Positions 32,351-43,639 of a stretch of 64,000 bases of DNA are shown one piece after another; position 1 is the first letter of the stretch; each line of letters opens with the position of its first letter. Origin of the DNA: Sander lucioperca (taxonomy: Eukaryota; Chordata; Actinopteri; Perciformes; Percidae); contig NC_050182.1 of NCBI RefSeq assembly GCF_008315115.2, positions 24,933,156 to 24,997,155 on the forward strand, read 5' to 3'. A program made the position numbers and the translations under genes. The notes below the pieces were generated by a model. The model saw nothing but the letters and a program-made list of their open reading frames with translations, made no database searches and had not been told where the DNA came from.

Positions 32351-35300
32351 TTAAAGTCGCCTCAATGCACGCTTTTTATCTGCTTTCTTTTTCCCTGCTA
32401 CGTTATTAGTGCTACTGCTGTTGCTATTGCTGGTGGTGGTACTGGCTCCATTAGCTCCGTTACCCAGAGCTGCTGGCACAGCTGCTGCACTGGGTCCCGC
32501 TCTCTTCATGGGGTCGCCTGCATGCTTCTTCGGCTGTGGGCCGTCATTAGGGTCCTGAGGTGCCCCAGAGGTCCCGCCGTGCCCCCCCATGGCGTGGATC
32601 TCTGTGAGCAGACGAGCTCGGGACTCATATTCTGCATAGTCCTCTAACAGCAAACGCCCGGCCTCTTCGTTCAGAGCCGACTCTGGATTCGGATGGATGA
32701 GAAGACACTTGATTGTCTGTGGAGAAATAAAAGGAGATGGAAATGTAAAAAAAAAAATTAAAATAGTGATGGCAACACAGCTGAAACCCAGAACAACACA
32801 GACTGATGGTTCCACTTACAAGTAAGACATGTCTGAGGCCGAGTTCTGCCTTCCAGTCCCTCTTCAACACATTGACACAGATCTCTCCCTTGTGACCCAC
32901 ATTGGGGTGAAAAATCTTAGTCAGGAAATACCCCTTGGGTGGAACCGCAGGGAAGTCCTTCCCGAGGACCAGACGCATTCGGAAAACGCCACCAGCAAAC
33001 GGAGTTCCCTCTGTCAAAGCATAAAGAATTCATCTTATGAACCGTATGTCCAGGCTGTGCCAAACTTGCTCCACAAAAACAAAGAGGGTCATGGAGCGGC
33101 AACTGAGTCAACTAACAAAAACAGAAAATCTTACATGCAAGTAAGCCAAACATCATTTAGTTCACATGCCATTTAGTTCAAACTTATTGTTCCTATCATA
33201 ATTCTTTCTGGATTATGATGAAAACTGTCACGTACACTCTATTGTAGAGCTGGGCAATATATCAATATTATATCGATATCGTCATATGAGACTAGATATT
33301 GTCTTAGATTTTGGATATCGTAATATCATAATATGGCATAAGTGTTGTCTTTTTCTGGTTTTAAAGGCTGCATTACAGTAAAGTGATGTTCTTTTCTGAA
33401 CTCACCAGACTGTTGTAACTGTTCTATTATTTGCCTTTACCCAACTTAGTCATTATATCCACATTACTGATGATTATTTATCAAAAATCTCATTGTGTAA
33501 ATATTTTTATTAGTCAACACTACAATATCGTTGCGGTATCGATAGAGATATTAGTTTAAAAGCATGTACATGTTGGCTGGCTGTGTGGTTAAAGTGGGTT
33601 ATGTGTCTCACATGTAATTAGTAACATCTACTAAATCCAGATATAAAGCGTTTATACAATATCAATTTTCAAGGAGTCATGGAAAGGAAATAATTTCTAC
33701 TTTGTAAAACGGATGCATTAATGCACGTCTTAAGGAGTTGATTACCTAATGAGTAAATTACGCAACAGAAAAAATAAGTAGTTCCATGAAGCTGGTGACC
33801 ACCAATCACCTAAACACAGTGGAGCAGAGAAGGGTCACATCTTCAGGTGAGAGCTGTTATTATCTCAGGTTGGTCATACAGTGAAATCTGTCCTTGCTGC
33901 CAAACAGTTATCAAGTTATTTTATTGAAAGTCTAGTGTTGGGGGAGCAGATTGTACTGTGAGATGCAAGTATGTATGACTCAGATGCAACATACAATTAC
34001 TTTTTTAAACTAAACTACTAATTGTTACATTAAGAATAACTTTACATACTAGTTACTTGAGTGGACGTGATAAAATGACCTTAGACCTTTAAAGAATCGC
34101 ATGTTGACTTACTCTGTTTTTTTTTTTTTAAGTTGACCTTTAAATATGGTCTACTCAAGAATGATTTGATTGTTACCTGATAGTTAGCATCTCCAATCAA
34201 TATCAAAATATGTGTTCTGTAGGGATGTAACGATACACTCAACTCACAATTCAATTCACTATTTTATGTTCCCGATATGATTTTTTAAACAGAACGAGCT
34301 GCCGAAAAACGACCTCTATTTATATAAACTGTGCAAACCAACAGATGTGTCCTCTTATCAAAAAGGTGACACTGAAATTGTATTTTATCTAACAAAAAAT
34401 ATATATTAAAGAACGGTTTGTTTATTACTAAGGCCATGAGGTCAAATTTAAATGATTTATTTAAAATGCAATAACAACAACTTTTTTTCACCAGTCATTT
34501 GCTGTTAAAAGACAAAAAGAAGCAACACTAGATGACAGAAGGTACAACAACATTGAATGCAACACAAGCTTACAGAGCAGGACTTGAACATATCATAAAG
34601 TCACTTGCTGTTTTCAGCGACAGTGGCCATGCTGTCTCAAAGTGCAGCTAGTCTCCTCTGTGTCTTTAGCTGCAGACTGTTGTACGTCCTGGTGTTGGAA
34701 TCCTTTCCAGTGAAATACAGTCACACTTTACACCGTTTAGCTGTCAGCATTTTAACTGTGTTTAAGCCAGCTAATGCTACTAGCTAACGGTAGGCTGACA
34801 TTACCTGCTGTATGTTAACTAGCGTCACGCCCTAGGCTGTTAAAAAATTGCATCGCGATATTTTTTTTTTTTTTTTATCTCAACCGGTTGTAATCTTTAC
34901 ACATTTAAATAGATTTTTAACCGATTCACGATGCATCCCTAGTGTTCTGTATTGACCTTTCAGTAATTCGATTTGACAAGGATTTTAGATGTATAACATG
35001 CTAAGAAAACTGTCTCGTGGACAGACAGAAGCAGATCCAGACTAATACGGAGATTTGAAAAGCACTGCTGTGTGAGATTCTGAAAAAAATTAAATGAATA
35101 CCGCAATACATGCAACAATTTCTTACTTTGAGAATGCACACACAGCAAGGTGTTATTTTTTAACTTTACATGGCCAATGCCAGTTTGGTATGACACCATA
35201 TTGCAATGCTTACCCGGTCCTTCGATGGCTGTATGTAGCTCAGTTATGTCTTCCTCACTGGGATAAATCTTGATACCCTCAGGCGGGTCTGCTGCTAAAG

Positions 35301-37028
35301 CTGAAACCTCTTTGTAGACCAAGCGAAGAACATGAGGAGGCAAATTCTCCACATTGGAGTTCTGGAGAGACAGAAAAATGGTTTAGCCAACTCGGGTTTT
35401 GCATATGTACAAACACAGAACTACTAAAAGAGAAACTCTAAAAGTTATGGGTATTTTGACAATGTTGAGATGCTGCTTTACTGACGCCATTTACTTACTG
35501 ACTGATGACACTGTGCGAGCTTTTTCCCGGAACATATTACCAATGCAACAGCCAAAAATACATATCACGCTAGAAAGTATTATAGTCCTATTTCCTTACA
35601 ATCGACAACCAAAAATATCATACCAAGTGTGTGACAGTATCAGCCTTGAAAAGCTATATTAGTGCATATAGTTACTGCATACGTAATGCCTTTAAGCTTT
35701 CAAAATTGCCAATTTTATTGTGCCAACACTAAAACAAACCAATGCAACGCTTTTAATGATGTCCACACACATTGTTCGATATACAGTGTTTTTAATAATA
35801 AAAAATAGGCATAGATTAAACATCACTGAAATCCAACTAGCATAAGACAAATCCACCATCAAATCATCACACACACACACTTAATGAATTTTCTATGTTA
35901 AGTTGCTCTTCATTATGTATTCATCTATATATAATGCTCTACTTTCTGGCCTCCCTAAAAATAATATAGTTCCATTGCAATTATAGCAGAACTCAGCTGC
36001 ACGTGTGTTGACTAGGACCAGAAAGAGCGCACACATTCCATACATTTTTAAGTCTCTGCACTTGTTTCCTGTTTGACTTAGAATTTATTTTAAAGTCCTT
36101 TTATTGGTTTATAAAGCTCTTAATGGTCTTGATCCTATTTATTTACCAAATGTGCTTAAGTCAAAACAAAAACCCACGGTGAGGCATCTTTCTATTACAT
36201 GGTCCACGCCACTGGAACAGCGATAGAAATAAAATTAAAACATTTTATTTATATGGGAACAGCCTTCCTGAGGGCAGCAGAGAATGTTGATACTTTAAAA
36301 TGCAAAATAAAGACCTACCTTTTTAGTCTGGATTTTAACAGAGTTTTATTCATTTACCTGTCTATTTATTTACGCATTTTAGCCCGTTTTGCTTCTTGGT
36401 GTATGTTGGTAAAGTTGACGTTATATACCAAGTTTGAGTTTTGGGTTTCCCCAACTCCTGATTTTTATTAAATAATGTTATCATTGAGTGTTTTAATAAT
36501 TAAAAAGCCACTTATCGCTTTGTGTGGATTATGTGAAGCACTTCGTGTTATGTATGAAAAGTGCTATACAAATAAAGTATGCTTGATTGATTCATAATTA
36601 TTTCAACTCTTACTGTTCAGGGTGAGCTACAGAGTTCTTACACAAGCAAGTATCCTACAGCACTTTCAAAAGTTTCAACATAAGTTGTCTGACGTAACGT
36701 GAAGCTTAATATTTGGCATTTCTACTATCATGAAAGCGAAACATTACTACAATAGTAGTAAGATAACTGTTAGCAATACTAGCCTAGCCTCAATCTGATA
36801 CTGTTAAAGCTGCTTAGCGATATTAAGCTGTTTAATACAGTATTTAATACAATCAATGTGTGTATTACATTATACAAATGCAGATGTAGATTCTTACTTA
36901 ACGTGTGAGACTCCAGTAAGTAGACACAACCTAAATAAAAAGCTCGAAGGCTGGCGGTGGCTAAACATCGGATCAAGCTAGCAGCTACACCCGTTAGCTA
37001 GCCGTTAGCAATAACCTCGACTTACCAT
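32351..37028 (-). CDS. ube2s: ubiquitin-conjugating enzyme E2 S
   Basis: Four exons (37028-37026, 35361-35214, 33010-32820, 32716-32351) join to 708 bases, giving 235 residues; the first coding exon holds only the ATG. The E2 fold spans about residues 10-160, with the HPN motif at 85-87 and the active-site cysteine at 95 in GEICVNVLKRDW, at the same position as I recall for human UBE2S. This nuclear and cytoplasmic E2 extends Lys11-linked ubiquitin chains on anaphase-promoting complex substrates during mitotic exit. The C-terminus ends KKRALRRL; the Leu-Arg-Arg-Leu tail docks on the APC/C. Between fold and tail is a low-complexity linker rich in Ala, Thr, Asn and Ser that is longer than in mammals. 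Intron 1 holds a LINE fragment, and intron 2 a hAT element and another MITE. josd2 starts head-to-head about 1.7 kb away. Confidence 0.97.
33247..33560. mobile_element. GCTGGGCAATAT-type MITE fragment
   Basis: The segment opens GAGCTGGGCAATATATCAAT and continues with GATATTGTCTTAGATTTTGG and ATATCGATAT-rich phrases that I recognise from a very common non-autonomous teleost element. The mirror-image right terminus is missing or decayed, so the copy looks truncated. It lies in ube2s intron 2. Confidence 0.6.
34220..34941. mobile_element. non-autonomous hAT element with perfect 8-bp TSD
   Basis: The left end reads TAGGGATGTAACGAT and the reversed right end TAGGGATGCATCGTG, forming imperfect terminal inverted repeats. 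The flanks 34212-34219 and 34942-34949 are both GTGTTCTG, an exact 8-bp target duplication as made by hAT transposases. The 722-base interior has no transposase, so movement would need an enzyme in trans. It lies in ube2s intron 2, about 270 bases from exon 2. Confidence 0.85.
35985..36595 (+). mobile_element. 5'-truncated L2/Rex1-like LINE 3' end
   Basis: Broken frames still spell the conserved C-terminal region of L2/Rex1 LINEs: ARVLTRTRKSAHIP, then FKVLLLVYKALNGLDPIYLP, then a LRAAENVDTLKCKIKTYLF-like end. The 3' UTR finishes with AAGTGCTATACAAATAAAGT and TTGATTGA units, typical of this group. Stops and frameshifts show a dead copy. It sits in ube2s intron 1 on the opposite strand. Confidence 0.85.
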
Positions 37029-37370
37029 CTTCAAAAGGGGGTTCTGCTAAGGCGTTGGATGTTTGGCTGGTTTGAGATTTGAGGAGTCCTTTACTTAATG
37101 TTTGAAAAAACTATCTTCGATGAAAACTTAGCCGGGTCTCACTGGCTACTCTTCTTTTCTTCTTTTTCGTTGACACAGGAACAAAAATACGATCCTCAGT
37201 TTAACCTACTACCACCGACCAATGGGCATCTTAGTGATATTATACGTCAGAAACTTTGAGCCAATCATGAAACATGATTGTCGTTGCGTCACAATTGGAA
37301 GCCCTATGAGCCATACAGAGTCGAAAATATGACTACTGCTAGTCAGCCATTGGTCCGTTTGAAAAACTCA
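37029..37370 (-). promoter_or_regulatory. ube2s promoter region
   Basis: The block upstream of the ube2s ATG holds four CCAAT boxes in mixed orientation (37219-37223, 37261-37265, 37294-37298, 37349-37353). A TTTGAA hexamer lies at 37358-37363, five bases from the last CCAAT. CCAAT boxes with a CHR (TTTGAA) are the known signature of promoters driven late in the cell cycle, fitting a mitotic E2. The start site is not defined by the sequence. Confidence 0.5.
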
Positions 37371-38181
37371 CACACACCCCTGAACAGTGCTGAAAAGATA
37401 AATCTGTTGAAATTAAAACGCACAAGAAAATGCACTGCATATTACATATAAACAGAAGCAGGGGGACGGAAAACATTAATGAATAGAATAATACCGGTCT
37501 TTTAATTAGTAGGGTGAAACTGATACATAGAAAACTGAATTCATGTGGAATGTAAACCTGCAGTCATTAGAAGCAGCAAAAGCAGACACAGCTCATAGTC
37601 AATAGCAAAAATAAAGACAGCTAGACATGCAGACAGGAGTAGCTAGTACAAAAAAGACCTAAAGACTAAGAAGAATAATCTGGTTTCTCCTAATTCAGCA
37701 TATAACAAGATGTTTTTCATGTTTTAAAGTGCCAATGACCAAAAACTATTGGATAGTTGTTGAACATACATACACTATAAAAACCTACTTACAGCAGTAC
37801 CATACAAATGTGAAGAAATGTAGATATCTATGGTACTGGAACTGGCCACCTTGACTCAATTTTTTTTTAAAGTTTGGTTTAATTAAGTTTAGTTCAGCTT
37901 GGTTTAAATTACAAGGAGTACATAAAATCACTCACAACTGCAAGGATATCACGATAATGTCCAAGCGCTTTTGTGTTTTTTCTTTTCTCTCCTTGCACAT
38001 TAATTGCAGGAATACAAATGGGAAGAAATAACCTCAAAAAAATTAAACACAGAAACCCTTTATATAAGCTGTGTTATGTTTCCAAGAGTTTATGGTCCAT
38101 TACAACCCCAAAAAACATTGTAATTTCTTTTTAATACCAAAAATTATAAACCACCACCACCACCATCATTATAACCAGGCT

Positions 38182-38199
38182 CAGCACTAGAGGGCGCTC
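38182..38199 (+). promoter_or_regulatory. CTCF-like motif between ube2s and josd2
   Basis: CAGCACTAGAGGGCGCTC fits the CTCF core, in which a C(A/T)(C/G)(C/T)AG(A/G)(G/T)GGC block is nearly invariant. It lies in the roughly 1.4 kb between the ube2s promoter and the josd2 first exon. This is motif resemblance only. Confidence 0.45.
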
Positions 38200-38329
38200 C
38201 AACACTGTAACGTCCACAGTAATGATGAGCTCTGACCGCCTGGTGGACTGAGATATTTTGAGGAGATACGTTTCCTTTACGTTTATTTTACCGTATTTTA
38301 TTTGAACGAGTAAACAGAATCGAAACGAC

Positions 38330-38750
38330 GGGTTAAAGCGACGGATTTGCGTGCTCCAGTGCTGCTGTGAGTTATGGGCGTGTCAGCCACACAACAACAT
38401 CACAACAAAAACAACGGATCTGTTTCCGGTTTCTGGATGTAGCTGTCAGACTCCAGCATTTTTTTTTTTTACGTGAAAGCGCTTCATCAGCAGGTCAGTA
38501 GCTTCATGTAGCTATTGTCGATTAATAATAGTTCACTTGTTGTTTTGCTGTCAGCTCAGCAACCAAACACAGAGTATAACCAGCAGCAGGCTGCACAGTT
38601 TAGCTGCCGTTACGGTAAGCTTATTGGTAGCCTGAATGGACTGTAAACTGTGCTGCGTGGCTGCTCCGATAGCTAACTATATTATAGCTCATGTTTATAC
38701 CGTGTGTTAATGGTACGTCTTCTGTGTGCTTGTGTATGTTAAGCTTTAGT
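38330..38750 (+). promoter_or_regulatory. josd2 promoter and 5' UTR region
   Basis: A moderately CpG-containing block lies directly ahead of the josd2 coding exon. A donor-like TTACG then GTAAGC (around 38614) and an acceptor-like CTTTAG one base before the josd2 ATG leave room for a very short 5' UTR intron. An upstream in-frame ATG at 38691 has a poor start context (CTC before ATG). Confidence 0.35.
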
Positions 38751-41318
38751 ATGAGCGAAGGAGAAGTGTTTCATGAGAAGCAACGATTGGAGCTGTGCGC
38801 GATTCATGCACTCAACAACGTGCTCCAGGAGCGGGTGTTCACCAAGGAGACAGCCGATGACATCTGCAAACGGTAGGGTATTCTCATATACGTAGCTAAA
38901 ACATATTTAACTGCTTTTTATTAACCAAAAAGCACATTCAAAGTATGAATCCAAGACACATAAGTTAACAACAGGGGCGCTGCTTCTTTATACCGTCCCC
39001 TGAAATAGCCCCATGTATGACCTCAGCCCTCCATAGTACTCCATAATTGGTGCATAGCCTCCCTATCAAACCGTTATTTTGTTCCTGTTATGCAGCAGCT
39101 GGTTGTATCTTCAAAATAGAGGAACCAAAAGAGAGGAAGAGCAGAGCGGGGTGGTACAGTCTTTAGTTTTGCCCCAGGCAAACATTTCATCATCCAAGGT
39201 AGACTAGCATCTGTAGGTTCAACAAATATACCTTTGAACATCTAACTATAGTAGCTGCTCCATAACAGGTGAAGAAAAATACATTCTGAATTTCTCCAAA
39301 GGTTTGCACAGGGAATACTATAGGCTGAATTATGGAGTAACAAATGGATGTTTAAGTTATTGTTCACATCCTGATCTAGTCTCAGGAAATAGCAGTAATG
39401 CTGTTTAGCAGTGTGTTAGATGAAAACCCCTTCCACTGACACACAACTAGGAATGCAAACCAAATCCTAAGTCATTGTGTTCCATACCACTGCTCTCTCA
39501 AGTTACTGCTTTTAAAAAATGAAAAAAAGATGGAAATCCACATTACCAAGACTTGAAGTGATGACACTTTTTGGAGTGGGTCAACAGTCAATAACCAATC
39601 ACTGACTTTTGGATTTCTCACAGTGTTTTGTGAAATATAACATTAACCTTCAGGGAAGAAGAGCACTGGTGCAATTCCAAACTGCAAAAGCCATTGCATT
39701 CAGTGTGGCTGTTGTTAAGGAAGTCATTTACTAACTTAATTGACTAGGATACCAGATGATTCATGATCTGGGTAGCTTGTGACCTAGGCTAAAGAATTTC
39801 CTACAGGAAACCCTGTGACTTCATTGACTCATCAATACTTTGTCCAGGATGTTATAGACAAATACATTTTATTCGAACAAAGGGCAGTTAAAAAAAAAAA
39901 GATGTAGCATTATCCCGGTTACGTCACAATGGATGTTAAAAAACAGAGATGTACTAAATACAAGGTTGATTTTCCCTTCAACATGCTCTATTGTTCTGTT
40001 GCTCTCTCCATGCAGGCTGGCTCCACAGTGTGTGGTGAACCCTCATCGCTCAGTGTTGGGTACAGGAAACTATGACGTCAACGTCATCATGGCGGCACTA
40101 CAGAGTCGGGAACTGGCTGCAGTGTGGTGGGACAAACGCAGGTGAGTGAGGCACACTGAGCCCTGTGAGGTGAGAATCTTCAAGCTTTACTGCACTCACA
40201 TGTTGTCATCATATTGTGTTTAAGGTAAGTCCACCCTAAAACAATACTTTACTTACTTTACGCATTACTTTGCAAGGTATTTTCTGGGCTTGTTTTTTCT
40301 CAGTTGGTACATTTCTTCTATTTCCACGGGAAACATACCTATAATGATACAGTAAATACTTGTTCGGAGTTTAAAGATTGAAAGCTAATCACGAAGCATC
40401 AGTTCTCTGCGTCAGGCCATTTTTATCAAAGAACAAATGCATCTTTTTAGACTCACAGACAAGACATCATAGAGACACCCATCTCTGCAGTAGTAGGCCA
40501 TAATGCTAGACCATCCATCATTCAATGCAAGCCCAAGGCATGTTGCACTGTATATACGAGGCGTGACTCACTTTTTACTCACACTCCTATCTCATATCCA
40601 ATCTCCAGCTACACGTAAAAAAAATTAGGCTTTTATTTTGGAAAGCAGAAGTAGGTGAGCCAGGTTGAGGTCAAGTGGGTACACCCGAACAGTCTATCGC
40701 AAGAGACCAAGTCTTCTTTAATACTTCCTTTCTGCCTTTTTTTTTTTTTAATACAGGACTGTTCAGAGCCTTTGCATGTCAAAGGTCCAGGGTTTTATTC
40801 TTAATGTCCCATCACGAGTATCTCTTGGGATCGTGTCCCTCCCACTCCGACGGCGGCACTGGCTCGCGGTTCGACAAGTTAATGGACAGTACTACAACCT
40901 GGACTCCAAACTGAAGAGTCCTGTCTGTATTGGGGGAGAAGCAGAACTACGGTAAGAATGTGCATTCTTTAAAATGTCTCTTTAGAGCAGACATGTAATC
41001 TGTGTGTCTGCGAATGAGGTCAAAACTTGGCTTCGGTGTGCTGCTTGATTTCTGTCTCAGTGAGTGAGTCATCCCATATGAGTGGTCACATGGGGCTTAC
41101 CTCACTGTTTGTTTGTGTTAGAGCGTTGCACTCTAGCAATCTGCCCTCTGTCTGTGTCTGTATTTTTCTAACCTTTCATCTCCTGTCCTCTTTGTTTGTC
41201 TTGCAGCACATTTCTCAGCGAACAGCTTTCTCAGGATGTGGCAGAGATGCTCCTGGTCGTCAGGCGGGACGTGGAGGAGGACGGTTCATGGCTGAACGCT
41301 GACAACCCCAAGAAGTGA
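38751..41318 (+). CDS. josd2: Josephin domain deubiquitinase
   Basis: Four exons (38751-38872, 40016-40141, 40757-40951, 41207-41318) join to 555 bases, giving 184 residues, close to the length I recall for human JOSD2 and shorter than JOSD1. The whole protein is a Josephin cysteine protease domain, which cleaves ubiquitin from substrates in the cytoplasm. Cys16 in LELCAIHALNNV is the nucleophile, His117 in RRRHWLAVRQV the general base and Asp132 in YYNLDSKL the third member; His to Asp is 15 residues, as in ataxin-3. I chose the ATG at 38751 because it has A at -3 and gives the family length. An in-frame ATG at 38691 would add 20 residues in a weak context. It is divergent from ube2s and convergent with ttyh1. 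Exon 3 follows a strong poly-T tract and CAG acceptor. Confidence 0.95.
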
Positions 41319-43639
41319 TGCCTTGGGATGTGATTGACCTTTACATAGCATGGAAAAAACTCTTTTTTTTAAACCTCATTACAGAAAACTCTTCAGGGAA
41401 TGCACTAAAATACATTTAATATCTACACACAGAGGAAATTCCAAAGAGAAGCAGAGACGGGCTACTGAGATGAACTGTTTTGGATGTAATAGCTGTAAAA
41501 GCTTTTGCTCTGATATGACCCATGTATCTATGTTGTCCTTCTCTAAGCTAACCAAGTTTGAGGCAAATGTAAGCTTGTTTGATGGAACTTGAGTTGTGAC
41601 AAGTGACTGAACTTTCACTGTTTTATGGTAGGAAGATTGCAGTGTGTGTGCATGAAAAACCATCTGCAATAAGGATAACTGGACTACTTTGAGTGCTAAA
41701 ACATCACCAAGATACAATCGAATCACCAAAATCGGATCAGTATGTGCTCTACGTACAAGGTGTCAACATGTGTCTGTTATCAAGCAGCACCTGAGTGCAC
41801 CATCTCTTCCCACAACCATTGTTGTAAACCTTCTATGCACTGCAGTGAGATTGGTAGCACTGTTTGTCTTTGTCTATGTGTTCACACAGGTACAGGCACT
41901 GTGAAGGCATCACTTGGTGAGGCATTGTAGGACCACCAGTGTCATTGCCTGTTTTCACCCATTAACTACAACGCTCCAGGCATTTTTCATAGCGTGCCAC
42001 GGTTTTTAGATTTTTAAATGTGTTTAGTTGTTTTCCAGTCTGTTGTTGTTTTTCTCTTATTTAGCTTTAGTGTAAAAAATATGTGGTTGAGATCTGTAAT
42101 CCATCACAATAACCATTGTGACCCTTCTTCTGTTTTTGTCAAAGCGATGTTACTGATGTGTGATAATGCAGCTGAATCCACACGGTAATGAAGCTTTGAC
42201 AAAGTAAAAGCAGGCATGACTTTGATTAGGATGCATTATCCATTTCATTCAGGTCTCAAGTCTCTACAGGGTGAGTATTACACAGCTCTATCATGAGTGA
42301 ATGAAGTTACAAAGATCATTTTATTTTCAAATCTAAAAGGAAAGGTTGCAAGAATATAAAGTACACTATTCTTGATTCATTTTAAATAATTCTAACATGC
42401 AAAAACACTGGTTTTGTGACTGTATGTAACCTTTACGTTTGTATTTTGTCTCTCCTATGATCTATGCATATCGAAAATAATAGTAGCGCTGTCTCTGGTA
42501 CACACTAGTGACTAACTCACATATAAACCGAAGCTCAGAGGTGAAACTTATTTATATTAAACTTTGACCTCTTGTTTTAAGTATGAATTAAATCAGTTTG
42601 TTTGTTACTTACATTGCATTGACTTGTAGACACGATGAAGACCAAGTGAAGGTTATTGAAGTTATTTTTATTTATATTAGACTCTTGAGTGTAAAAGGAT
42701 GCCATTCAAAAGGAGCATTGATTACCATACAAACTCAATTCAAGGGTTAACAAGGTCAGTTGGCAAGGACGGGGGATTCAATGAAATCTCCAACATACCA
42801 GACCAAATATATACACAAAACATCTTGGAGAGATCTCAGAAACCCAATGCTATACATAGTTATTATTGCTAGTTACGGTAGGGCTACTGCAGCACCAGTA
42901 GCAAGAATCATATTGCTATGTACCTGCTGTCATTGCATGGGATTTGTAGTTCTCCATTCAAGACTTGAGTGGCGGCAGTTCTCCATCCAATCATTAAAAC
43001 AGGGTCTTGGCAGCCCGCAAGTATTTTTTAAGAGCAAATGTTCTTGATTAATCAGATATTATAGACAGTGAGATATACAGAATACCATAAGGTAATACAA
43101 GGAAAATACAGAATTTCCACCTATAAAAAGTAACAATAAAAAAAACATGATACCAAGTGAAGGAACTGCATAACCACAGAAAAAAATGTGTCTTGTTGCT
43201 ACGTGCCAGTGCTTTTCTACAACAATATTTATATAAAAACTTAAAAATAAATCGGTGGTACTGATACATTTAAGAATATAAAACTACAACGTAGTAACGT
43301 CAATACCATTCTGACTTGCCTCACCACTGTTCACAGTTTACACAGAGTTTGGACAGATGAGGGGAACGAATTTAGACCAAGTGGGCTTGGTACATAGCTT
43401 TGCACAACCATCCTACCACCATTATCATTGTCGGTTATATCAACAATCCATTTAGACCTGTTTCTTTTAAGTGCTTCTAATAATAATAATAATATTCAGT
43501 GGTACTGACATAACGCACTTTGAATTGACACCTAGCATTCATTTCATTTAGATTAGTTTGTTTTTCATTTCAGTAAAATGTCCATTCATATGAAAACTAA
43601 ACATTTTTTTTCTATACAATTCCTAACAAAAAATAATAA
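41319..43639. other. convergent josd2 and ttyh1 3' UTRs
   Basis: No coding exon is seen between the josd2 stop and the ttyh1 stop. Plus-strand poly(A)-like hexamers are few (ATTAAA near 42590 and 42993, AATAAA near 43132). A minus-strand AATAAA lies near 42667. The two 3' UTRs therefore abut and may overlap. A short AAT run occurs at 43478-43494. Confidence 0.4.
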
